This document shows, one piece after another, positions 1-6,523 of a DNA stretch of 20,726 nucleotides. A model generated the notes under the pieces. The model made no database searches. It was given only the letters and a program-made list of their open reading frames with translations, and had not been told where the DNA came from. The translations under genes were made by a program, and so were the position numbers. Positions within the stretch are counted from its first letter, which is position 1. Each line of letters opens with the position of its first letter. This stretch comes from an uncultured Prevotellaceae bacterium (GTDB taxonomy: Bacteria > Bacteroidota > Bacteroidia > Bacteroidales > Bacteroidaceae). Location: the NCBI GenBank assembly GCA_946403615.1, contig CAMJAO010000010.1:1-20726 (forward strand), read 5' to 3'.

Positions 1-699
1 TTCGCCACCAACTTCAACCCGGAAATCAACATCCGTGAGATTACCCAGAAAGGACTCTATTACAAAGACGGCGAGTGGATTGAGACCGAGCCTCTGGCTG
101 TACACATGCCCCTCACCTACCCCAACATCGGTCCACGTGAGAGTTACCTCATGCACCACGAGGAACTGGAGAGTCTGGTGAAGAACTATCCCACCATCCG
201 TCAGGCACGTTTCTGGATGACCTTCGGACAACAATACCTCACCTACCTCAACGTGATACAAAACATCGGCATGAGCCGCATTGACGAGATAGAATACGAG
301 GCTCCCTTGGCAGACGGCACAGGTACCGCTCGCGTGAAAATCGTGCCTCTGCAATTCCTCAAGGCTGTATTGCCCAATCCTCAAGACCTGGGCGAGAACT
401 ATGAGGGCGAGACTTCTATCGGTTGCCGCATCCGTGGCGTGAAAGACGGCAAGGAGCGCACCTACTACGTTTATAACAACTGTTCTCATCAGGCTGCTTA
501 CGAGGAGACTGGCATGCAGGGCGTGAGTTACACTACAGGTGTACCGGCGATGATAGGTGCTATGATGTTCTTCAAAGGCCTCTGGCGCAAGCCCGGTGTG
601 TGGAACGTAGAGGACTTCGATCCCGATCCATTCATGGAACAACTCAACAAGCAAGGGTTGCCGTGGGTTGAGGTGTTCGACGGAGATTTGGAGGTGTAA
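1..699 (+). CDS. Saccharopine dehydrogenase family protein, carboxynorspermidine dehydrogenase-like (3' part)
   Basis: The reading frame is open from the first base and ends at TAA 697-699. It gives the C-terminal 232 residues of a protein whose N-terminal Rossmann NAD(P)-binding part lies before the window. The visible segments (NPEINIREITQKGLYY, IGPRESYLMHHEELESLV, TTGVPAMIGAMMFFKG) resemble the saccharopine dehydrogenase-like enzymes that Bacteroidetes and Campylobacter use in alternative spermidine synthesis. In that pathway, aspartate semialdehyde is condensed with a diamine and reduced to carboxy(nor)spermidine, which is then decarboxylated. A role in lysine metabolism cannot be excluded from the C-terminal part alone. 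The family is usually close to 400 residues, so roughly 40 % is missing. The stop codon is followed within 2 nt by the left arm of an inverted repeat, so this gene and the downstream four-helix-bundle gene and recA may share a transcript. Confidence 0.85.
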   Translation, partial: FATNFNPEINIREITQKGLYYKDGEWIETEPLAVHMPLTYPNIGPRESYLMHHEELESLVKNYPTIRQARFWMTFGQQYLTYLNVIQNIGMSRIDEIEYEAPLADGTGTARVKIVPLQFLKAVLPNPQDLGENYEGETSIGCRIRGVKDGKERTYYVYNNCSHQAAYEETGMQGVSYTTGVPAMIGAMMFFKGLWRKPGVWNVEDFDPDPFMEQLNKQGLPWVEVFDGDLEV

Positions 700-700
700 G

Positions 701-736
701 AGTTTTTAGAAGCAAGAAGCAAGAAGCAAGAGATTA
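701..736 (+). repeat. Left arm of inverted repeat (AGAAGCA heptamers)
   Basis: The arm begins 2 nt after the dehydrogenase stop codon. It reads T5, then three tandem AGAAGCA units (708-728), then AGAGATTA. It pairs with 1180-1216. Confidence 0.9.
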
Positions 737-779
737 GTCAATCAAATGAGTTATTTTCCTTAGTTCGACATATTTTATT

Positions 780-1148
780 ATGGACGATTTCTATTACAGG
801 AAACTAAAGGTATATCATCTTTCCAAACAATTAGTAGCAAATGTATACAAAGACCTTGACACTTTTCCTCAAAGAGAGCGTCAATCTTTGACTAATCAAC
901 TGCAACGAGCCGTAATCTCTGTTCCCTCAAACATTGCAGAGGGGATGGGGCGCTTCTCGCTAAAAGAACGCTTACATTTCATAGACATCGCTTTTGGATC
1001 ATTAACAGAGGTAATGTGTCAATTGGAAATAGCAGAAACTTTAAGATACATTACTGTTAATCAACTCGAGCAACACGAATCAATGATAAAAGAAATAGCC
1101 CGAATGCTAATCGGACTCAAAAATTCTATAGAAAGTAAAATCCAATAA
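780..1148 (+). CDS. Four helix bundle protein (23S rRNA-intervening-sequence / S23 family)
   Basis: This 122-residue protein matches the IVS/S23 four-helix-bundle family over its full length. It begins with the typical Y-R-K-L-K-V-Y-H-L-S segment, continues with the hallmark QLQRAVISVPSNIAEGMGR (about 40-58), and then FIDIAFGSLTEVMCQLEIA (about 67-85). Proteins of this family are encoded inside intervening sequences of 23S rRNA genes in some bacteria. Relatives (bAvd) are the accessory nucleic-acid-binding proteins of diversity-generating retroelements. No reverse transcriptase or template/variable repeat is present here, so a retroelement role is not supported. Its biochemical role is unknown; the basic four-helix pentamer of relatives binds nucleic acid. 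Codon use is AT-rich compared with both neighbours, and the gene lies wholly between the two inverted-repeat arms. No convincing TAnnTTTG promoter precedes it. Confidence 0.85.
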   Translation: MDDFYYRKLKVYHLSKQLVANVYKDLDTFPQRERQSLTNQLQRAVISVPSNIAEGMGRFSLKERLHFIDIAFGSLTEVMCQLEIAETLRYITVNQLEQHESMIKEIARMLIGLKNSIESKIQ

Positions 1149-1179
1149 TAACTCATGAGCAAGGTCACTGTAACAGAAG

Positions 1180-1216
1180 TAATCTCTTGCTTCTTGCCTC
1201 TTGCTTCTAAAAAACT
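1180..1216 (-). repeat. Right arm of inverted repeat
   Basis: This is the reverse complement of 701-736, with one substitution and one extra A in the outer A-run. It ends 8 nt before the recA start codon at 1225, so pairing of the arms in RNA would place a long duplex at the recA ribosome-loading region. Confidence 0.9.
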
Positions 1217-1224
1217 TATAACCA

Positions 1225-2241
1225 ATGGCCAAAAAAGAAGAAGAAATACTGAATCAGCAGGAAGGGAAACTGAAAGCCCTGCAAGCAGCCATGTCGAAGA
1301 TTGAGAAAGACTTCGGCAAAGGCTCTATCATGAAACTCGGCGACGAGAAAATCGAGAATGTAGAAGTAATACCCACGGGCAGCATCGCACTGAATGCGGC
1401 TCTCGGCGTGGGCGGTTATCCCAAAGGACGTATCATCGAGATTTACGGTCCGGAATCGTCAGGTAAGACCACACTTGCCATCCATGCCATCGCAGAAGCA
1501 CAGAAAGCCGGCGGCATAGCAGCCTTTATCGACGCTGAGCATGCCTTCGACCGTTTCTATGCGGCCAGCCTCGGTGTGGATGTCGACAATCTGTGGATAT
1601 CCCAACCCGACAACGGTGAGCAGGCACTCGAGATAGCCGACCAACTCATCCGCTCATCGGCCATCGATATCATCGTCATCGACTCCGTGGCCGCCCTGAC
1701 CCCGAAGAAAGAAATTGAGGGCGACATGGGCGACAACGTGGTAGGACTGCACGCCCGCCTGATGAGCCAGGCATTGCGCAAACTGACCGCCACCGTGTCG
1801 AAGACCAACACCTGCTGCATCTTCATCAACCAGTTGAGAGAGAAAATCGGTGTGATGTTCGGCAATCCTGAGACCACAACCGGTGGTAACGCGCTGAAGT
1901 TCTATGCCAGTGTACGACTCGACATCCGTCGCGTGACGACCCTGAAAGACGGCGACCAAGCCTACGGCAACCAGGTGCGCGTGAAGATTGTGAAGAACAA
2001 AGTGGCTCCTCCCTTCCGCAAGGCAGAGTTTGAGATAACCTTCGGCGAAGGCATCTCCAAAATCGGTGAGATTGTCGATCTCGGCGTGGAGCATGGCATC
2101 ATCAAGAAAAGCGGCAGCTGGTTCTCATACGGCGACACCAAACTCGCTCAGGGCCGCGACGCCACCAAAGCGCTGCTCAAAGACAACCCCGAACTCTGCG
2201 AGGAACTCGAGGCCAAAATCATGGAAGCGCTTGCACAGTAA
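1225..2241 (+). CDS. recA: Recombinase RecA
   Basis: This 338-residue protein is RecA along its full length. RecA forms ATP-dependent filaments on single-stranded DNA for homologous recombination and activates LexA-type autocleavage where such regulators exist. The Walker A motif GPESSGKT is at residues 75-82, the Walker B-type strand IDIIVIDSVAAL follows, and the L2 DNA-binding region with NPETTTGGNALKFY is intact. The C-terminus is short and lacks the long acidic tail of the E. coli protein. The start ATG lies 8 nt after the right inverted-repeat arm. No LexA-type operator or TAnnTTTG promoter is visible directly upstream, so transcription may enter from the dehydrogenase or from within the inserted block. 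In Porphyromonas gingivalis recA follows bcp; no bcp gene is present here. A strong hairpin terminator follows. Confidence 0.98.
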   Translation: MAKKEEEILNQQEGKLKALQAAMSKIEKDFGKGSIMKLGDEKIENVEVIPTGSIALNAALGVGGYPKGRIIEIYGPESSGKTTLAIHAIAEAQKAGGIAAFIDAEHAFDRFYAASLGVDVDNLWISQPDNGEQALEIADQLIRSSAIDIIVIDSVAALTPKKEIEGDMGDNVVGLHARLMSQALRKLTATVSKTNTCCIFINQLREKIGVMFGNPETTTGGNALKFYASVRLDIRRVTTLKDGDQAYGNQVRVKIVKNKVAPPFRKAEFEITFGEGISKIGEIVDLGVEHGIIKKSGSWFSYGDTKLAQGRDATKALLKDNPELCEELEAKIMEALAQ

Positions 2242-2269
2242 GCGCCTCACAAGAGTTTGAGAATTAACG

Positions 2270-2309
2270 ACTACGAATTTCACGGATTTCGTGAGATTCG
2301 TAGTTTTTT
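2270..2309 (+). terminator. Rho-independent terminator of recA
   Basis: A 15-nt stem ACTACGAATTTCACG (2270-2284) pairs with 2290-2304 through a 5-nt loop, with a single G-U type mismatch. A run of T follows at 2303-2309. The stem sequence also belongs to an intergenic repeat type seen elsewhere in the window (16349-16360 and the extreme right end). Confidence 0.85.
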
Positions 2310-2350
2310 AGTTTTCTATTATATCGTTTCACTTATTTGAAAAAACCAAA

Positions 2351-2382
2351 TTTGGCTTTTTACCCGTTTTTTCGTAACTTTG
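2351..2382 (+). promoter_or_regulatory. Bacteroidetes-type promoter of the GH95 gene
   Basis: TTTG at 2351-2354 is followed after 20 nt by TAACTTTG at 2375-2382, matching the -33/-7 consensus of Bacteroidetes vegetative sigma factor. The -33 box is embedded in the perfect palindrome CCAAATTTGG (2346-2355). Transcription would begin near 2388, which excludes the upstream ATG at 2337 as start. Confidence 0.8.
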
Positions 2383-2405
2383 CCACATCATCAAAGGCGA
2401 GGATT

Positions 2406-4811
2406 ATGAGACGATACATCTTTTTATTGGCAACACTTGTGGTGACAATACATGCGGCGGGGCAACGGCAACTGCCCATGCGGTTGTGGTATGACCGTCC
2501 TGCAAGGTTTTTCGAGGAGTCACTGCCCATCGGCAACGGCAAGTTGGGCGCGCTGATTTACGGTGACGCCAACGACAATCTCATCTACCTGAACGACATC
2601 ACGATGTGGACAGGTAGTCCGGTCAATCAGAATGAGGACGAGGGCGCGTCGGCATGGATTCCGAAGATACGCGAGGCACTGTTTCGCGAGGATTATGCTG
2701 CCGCCGACACGCTGCAACTGCATGTGCAGGGACATAACTCGCAATTCTACCAACCACTAGGCACGCTCCATATCATTGACACCGACGCGGGCGAAGCCAC
2801 GAGATATCGTCGCGAACTGGATCTCGACCATGCCATCTGCCGCGATGAGTACTGGAAAAACGGAGTACATTTCCACCGCGAATACTTCGCATCAAACCCC
2901 GACCATTGCATCGCCATACGCATCAGGGCGAGCCATCACGGAGCCATCAACTGCGACATACGACTGGGCGCTCAAGTGCCACACCGCGTGAAAGCCAGCA
3001 ACGAATGCCAACTGACCATGACCGGGCATGCCATTGGCGACACCGACAACAGCATCCACTACTGCACACTGATGAAAGCCGACAACGAGGGAGGAACCAC
3101 CTACACCTCTGACTCGACCATCCATGTGCATGGTGCTGACGTGGTGACCCTCTATATCGTGAATGAGACTTCATTTGCAGGTTTTGACAAACATCCCGTG
3201 ACCGAGGGAGCGCCCTATATCGAGCGCGCCACCGACGCTCTTTGGCATCTGCAAAACCTTGATTATCAGCAACTCCGTTTGCGCCACTACCAAGACTACG
3301 AGAAACTCTTCTCACGTCTGAAGATGCACATCGAGGGAGCCGTGGTTGACAGTCTACGTTCCACCGACCGGCAGTTGCGTGACTACACCGCTCAAGGCGG
3401 TGGCAATCCCTATCTCGAGACTCTCTACATGCAATACGGGCGCTACCTGCTCATATCCTCGTCGCGAACCCCCGGAGTGCCCGCCAACCTGCAAGGACTG
3501 TGGACACCCCATCTCTACTCTCCATGGCGAGGCAACTATACCGTTAACATCAACTTAGAGGAGAACTACTGGCCCGCCGAGGTGGCCAACTTGCCGGAAA
3601 TGGTGATGCCTCTCAACGGATTTATCGGTGCCTTAGCCGAGAACGGACACCACACCGCCCATAACTACTACGGCATCGACCAAGGGTGGTGCTCATCGCA
3701 CAACTCAGACATATGGGCTATGACCAACCCCGTGGGCGAGAAGAACGAGAAACCCGAATGGGCCAACTGGAATATGGGCGGCGCATGGTTGGTCAACACT
3801 CTTTATGACCATTACCTCTTCTCTATGGACAAGGATTATCTGCGCGACACAGCCTATCCCCTGATGAAGGGGGCTGCAGAATTCTGTCTGGCATGGCTCG
3901 TGGAAGACCCCAATCACCCTGGCACGCTCATCACGGCGCCCAGCACCTCGCCCGAGAATGAATATATCACCGACAGCGGCTACCATGGCATGACCTGTTA
4001 TGGTGGAGCAGCCGATCTGGCCATCATCCGCGAACTGTTGATTAACACACGCGACGCCGCCTCTGCCTTGGGCATCGACGATGAATTGCGGCGACAGATA
4101 CAACTCACGCTCGACCGCCTGCGCCCCTACCAGATAGGCAGCCGTGGCAACCTGCAAGAATGGTATTACGACTGGCGCGACGCAGACGAGCATCACCGCC
4201 ATCAGTCACACTTGATAGGGCTCTACCCCGGACGGCACATCACGCCCGCCAACCAGCCCGGGCTGGCTCAAGCCTGTGCTAAGACGCTGGAAATCAAGGG
4301 CGACGAGACGACAGGATGGAGCACGGGATGGCGCATCAACCTTTGGGCACGATTGCGCAATGCCCGTCAAGCATATCACATCTACCAGAAATTGTTGACC
4401 GCCGTGGCTCCCGAAGGCGACAGGACACCCAACTACCAACATGGCGGCGGCACCTACCCCAACCTGATGGATGCCCACCCGCCATTCCAGATTGACGGCA
4501 ACTTCGGCGGTACGGCCGGTGTGTGCGAGATGCTCATCCAGAGCGACGGCACCCACCTCGACTTGCTGCCCGCCCTTCCCGAGGTCTGGCGCGACGGCGA
4601 AATCAGCGGTCTGCGCGCTCGTGGCGGTTACACCGTGGCGATGAAATGGCATGACGGACAACTGACCGAGGCCACCATCCGCGCCTCGCAACCCGGTTCA
4701 CTCATCGTGCGGTGTCAAGGCAAGACACGCGCCATTAAGTTCAAACGGGCCGGGAAGAAGAAAATAAGTTTCCCCCGTACCATTCCACAAGGAGGGGAGA
4801 ACACTAATTGA
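2406..4811 (+). CDS. Glycoside hydrolase family 95 protein (alpha-L-fucosidase type), secreted
   Basis: This is an 801-residue exo-glycosidase of family GH95, which removes terminal alpha-1,2-linked L-fucose (some members L-galactose) from host or plant glycans by inversion. It starts with a signal peptide (MRRYIFLLATLVV, then AAGQ), so it is periplasmic or exported; there is no lipobox. The N-terminal domain opens with LWYDRPARFFEESLPIGNGKLGA. In the (alpha/alpha)6 barrel the family's substrate-binding and base-activating asparagines fit N381 and N383 of NINLEENYW, the general acid fits E517 in STSPENEY, and D697 lies in QIDGNFGG. Length is normal for the family. The start at 2406 is chosen because the promoter lies at 2351-2382; the frame also opens at 2337. 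The gene stands alone: no SusC/SusD pair or other glycosidase is nearby. The downstream AraC regulator is separately promoted and may or may not control it. Confidence 0.93.
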   Translation: MRRYIFLLATLVVTIHAAGQRQLPMRLWYDRPARFFEESLPIGNGKLGALIYGDANDNLIYLNDITMWTGSPVNQNEDEGASAWIPKIREALFREDYAAADTLQLHVQGHNSQFYQPLGTLHIIDTDAGEATRYRRELDLDHAICRDEYWKNGVHFHREYFASNPDHCIAIRIRASHHGAINCDIRLGAQVPHRVKASNECQLTMTGHAIGDTDNSIHYCTLMKADNEGGTTYTSDSTIHVHGADVVTLYIVNETSFAGFDKHPVTEGAPYIERATDALWHLQNLDYQQLRLRHYQDYEKLFSRLKMHIEGAVVDSLRSTDRQLRDYTAQGGGNPYLETLYMQYGRYLLISSSRTPGVPANLQGLWTPHLYSPWRGNYTVNINLEENYWPAEVANLPEMVMPLNGFIGALAENGHHTAHNYYGIDQGWCSSHNSDIWAMTNPVGEKNEKPEWANWNMGGAWLVNTLYDHYLFSMDKDYLRDTAYPLMKGAAEFCLAWLVEDPNHPGTLITAPSTSPENEYITDSGYHGMTCYGGAADLAIIRELLINTRDAASALGIDDELRRQIQLTLDRLRPYQIGSRGNLQEWYYDWRDADEHHRHQSHLIGLYPGRHITPANQPGLAQACAKTLEIKGDETTGWSTGWRINLWARLRNARQAYHIYQKLLTAVAPEGDRTPNYQHGGGTYPNLMDAHPPFQIDGNFGGTAGVCEMLIQSDGTHLDLLPALPEVWRDGEISGLRARGGYTVAMKWHDGQLTEATIRASQPGSLIVRCQGKTRAIKFKRAGKKKISFPRTIPQGGENTN

Positions 4812-4822
4812 GCGTCACTATT

Positions 4823-4855
4823 AATCCCTTCGGAGGTTGCCCCTTCGGAGGGATT
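4823..4855 (+). terminator. Hairpin after the GH95 gene, probable terminator
   Basis: AATCCCT (4823-4829) pairs with AGGGATT (4849-4855), and an inner AGG/CCT stem (4834-4836 with 4842-4844) closes a 5-nt loop. The intervening TCGG copies form a symmetric internal loop. A T-rich stretch follows only at 4863-4872, so termination efficiency is uncertain. Confidence 0.5.
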
Positions 4856-4881
4856 CTTATTGTTCATTTTTTCGTGAAATA

Positions 4882-4913
4882 TTTGCATATATCAATTATG
4901 ATTGGTAAATTTG
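4882..4913 (+). promoter_or_regulatory. Bacteroidetes-type promoter of the AraC gene
   Basis: TTTG at 4882-4885, a 20-nt spacer, and TAAATTTG at 4906-4913. The leader to the ATG at 4944 would be about 25 nt and is A-rich, without a Shine-Dalgarno sequence. Confidence 0.75.
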
Positions 4914-4943
4914 CACAACTAAACGTAAAAAACGAACACTTTT

Positions 4944-5834
4944 ATGAAAACAGAAAGAGAACGTCTCTTTGAAATCACCGTACCTCAGGCTAAAAGCATT
5001 GTCAACAACGGCAGTTTTATCGATAATGACCTGTTGATGTTTGACAAGTTCGAGGATGTGCCCATCCCCTCAGAGCCCTGCCGCATCCGCTGCCTTTTTG
5101 TCGCCCTCTGCATGGAAGGTACGGCGCAGTACAGCGTCGACACGAAAGAACGGATGGTGAAAAAAAACGACGTGATTGTCATCAATGACGGCCAGGTGGT
5201 GGGCAACTACATGCTGAGCCGCGATTGCCGTGGCATCGCCATCATGGCATCGAACAATTATTTCAGCGAAATCATCAAAGAGGTGCACGAGATTTCCTCG
5301 CTTTTCCTTTTCGCCAACACACATCCCGTCTTCACCCTGAAAGAGGAAAAGGTGAAAACATTCTTAGACTATTTCCATCTGATACGTGAGAAGACCGACG
5401 ATGCCGACCATCACTTCCGCAAACAACTGGTGACGGCGCTACTGAAAGCCATGATTTACGACATCAGTAATGAGATCTACCATTTGCAACAAACTCGCGA
5501 CCCGATCAAGACGCGCGCCGAGGCCATCTTCACGGAGTTTATCAACCTGGTGAAGATAAATTTCCGCAACGAGCGACGGGTGAGTTGGTATGGCGAACAG
5601 ATGTGCATCACCCCGAAATACCTGTCGGAGACCATCAAGTCGGTAAGCAAACGCACGCCCAATGAGTGGATAGACAACTACGTGACGTTGGAGATACGTG
5701 TGCTGCTGAAGAACTCATCAATGAGTATCAAAGAAATAGCACAGGAATTGCATTTCCCCAACCAGTCGTTCCTCGGCAAGTATTTCAAGGAACACGTCGG
5801 CATGTCGCCCTCGAAATACAGGAAAACATTCTAA
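4944..5834 (+). CDS. AraC family transcriptional regulator
   Basis: This 296-residue protein has a cupin-like sensor domain (about 1-180) and a C-terminal AraC-type double helix-turn-helix domain (about 195-296). The second HTH is seen in MSIKEIAQELHFPNQSFLGKYFKEHVGMSPSKYRKTF, which has the family's F-x-x-P-S-x-(Y/F)-R ending; the first is around WYGEQMCITPKYLSETIK. It is a soluble DNA-binding protein with no membrane segment, so it is not one of the hybrid two-component regulators common near glycan loci. Its ligand and targets cannot be told from sequence. It follows the GH95 gene in the same direction but has its own promoter and is separated by a hairpin, so co-regulation is only a possibility. 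Confidence 0.93.
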   Translation: MKTERERLFEITVPQAKSIVNNGSFIDNDLLMFDKFEDVPIPSEPCRIRCLFVALCMEGTAQYSVDTKERMVKKNDVIVINDGQVVGNYMLSRDCRGIAIMASNNYFSEIIKEVHEISSLFLFANTHPVFTLKEEKVKTFLDYFHLIREKTDDADHHFRKQLVTALLKAMIYDISNEIYHLQQTRDPIKTRAEAIFTEFINLVKINFRNERRVSWYGEQMCITPKYLSETIKSVSKRTPNEWIDNYVTLEIRVLLKNSSMSIKEIAQELHFPNQSFLGKYFKEHVGMSPSKYRKTF

Positions 5835-5837
5835 AGC

Positions 5838-5870
5838 CTCACCCCGGCCCCTCTCCAAAGGGCAAGGGAC
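5838..5870 (+). repeat. GC-rich intergenic repeat with imperfect hairpin
   Basis: Begins 4 nt after the AraC stop codon with CCTCACCCCGGCCCCTCTCC-type sequence, followed by AAAGGG and AAGGGA that can pair back to the C-rich half. It is similar in composition and placement to the blocks at 17941-17973 and 20081-20131. No T-run follows, so it is not a classical terminator. Confidence 0.55.
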
Positions 5871-5942
5871 TTTATCTGCAGACGATAAACCAGTAGAATT
5901 AGCCAGACAAATCGATTATTGAACACTAACACATCAACCATT

Positions 5943-6437
5943 ATGAAACGATTTATCTATATTGCCCTGATGATGCTTATACCGGTAAGCATCACGGCTC
6001 AAACCTACAAAAAAGGCACAAGGAAAAGAGCACGTGTCGTAAATGTGCAAAGTAACGCTAATAAAGTCAATCAGAATTCGAGAAGCATTGGAAATGCCGG
6101 CACCAAGGAAGAAAGTGATAAAGTATATGAATTTGTGGAAGAATTGGCATCCTTCCCCGGTGGTCCTGCCAGCTTGAACCAATGGCTAGCACAAAACATA
6201 CGTTATCCTGCCATGGCGAGAAACAACAACATCCAAGGACGAGTTACTGTATCTATAATTATAGAAAAGGATGGCAGCATTTCTAACGCCGAAGTGGTTC
6301 GCGGCATTGATCCCAGCCTCGACAAAGAAGCGATACGTGTAGTCTATGCCATGCCTAAATGGAATCCCGGAAAACAAAACGGGAAAATTGTCAGGTCTAA
6401 ATATACGTTACCTGTTAACTTCAAACTTACGAACTAA
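5943..6437 (+). CDS. Secreted TonB C-terminal domain protein
   Basis: This 164-residue protein has an N-terminal signal peptide (MKRFIYIALMMLIPVSITAQ) and a TonB C-terminal domain at about residues 70-163. The domain shows FPGGPASLNQWLAQNIRYP, then GRVTVSIIIEKDGSISNAEVV, and the closing SKYTLPVNFKL. Such TonB-C modules contact outer-membrane TonB-dependent receptors in Bacteroidetes. Here there is no proline-rich spacer and no retained membrane anchor beyond the cleavable signal, so it is not a complete TonB energy transducer; a periplasmic partner role is inferred. The start at 5943 is preferred because the signal peptide begins there; the frame also opens at 5919 with eight extra polar residues. 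The gene is noticeably AT-richer than its neighbours and no TAnnTTTG promoter is evident. It is convergent with the DUF3109 gene. Confidence 0.85.
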   Translation: MKRFIYIALMMLIPVSITAQTYKKGTRKRARVVNVQSNANKVNQNSRSIGNAGTKEESDKVYEFVEELASFPGGPASLNQWLAQNIRYPAMARNNNIQGRVTVSIIIEKDGSISNAEVVRGIDPSLDKEAIRVVYAMPKWNPGKQNGKIVRSKYTLPVNFKLTN

Positions 6438-6453
6438 CCACGTAAGTTATTTC

Positions 6454-6523
6454 GGAAAGGAATTAGAATAATCATCTAAAAACAGAATAAGAATTTCTGA
6501 CTTAATTATTCTAATTTCTTTCC
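6454..6523. terminator. Long inverted repeat between convergent genes, likely bidirectional terminator
   Basis: GGAAAGGAATTAGAATAAT (6454-6472) pairs with 6505-6523 over 19 nt with one mismatch. A second, interleaved pairing exists between AAAACAGAAT (6479-6488) and ATTCTGTTTT (6525-6534). The right arm covers the stop codon and last codons of the minus-strand DUF3109 gene. Confidence 0.55.

Larger units (their letters stand above)
701..1216. mobile_element. IVS-like element: four-helix-bundle gene bounded by inverted repeats
   Basis: Seen directly: positions 703-736 and 1180-1213 are reverse complements over 34 nt with one mismatch (at 1198). The match extends to 701 and 1216 if a 1-nt indel in the T/A run is allowed. 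Each arm is made of three AGAAGCA heptamers, one degenerate in the right arm, followed by AGAGATTA. The interior holds a single gene of the 23S rRNA intervening-sequence protein family and is visibly more AT-rich than recA or the dehydrogenase. Known: IVS elements in 23S rRNA genes of Leptospira, Coxiella and others have the same plan, a base-paired stem with a loop that may encode this protein. Inferred: the block is a discrete insertion. No clear target-site duplication is visible and no transposase is encoded, so the mobility call is tentative. Confidence 0.55.

Noticed and set aside
780..1148. Diversity-generating retroelement accessory gene (Avd)
   Set aside because: The protein is related to the Avd fold, but no reverse transcriptase, template repeat or variable repeat is visible.
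1149..1224. LexA/SOS box before recA
   Set aside because: No palindromic operator resembling known SOS boxes was found; only the heptamer inverted-repeat arm is present.
2337..2405. Upstream start for the GH95 protein
   Set aside because: The promoter (2351-2382) lies inside this stretch and the signal peptide begins at 2406.
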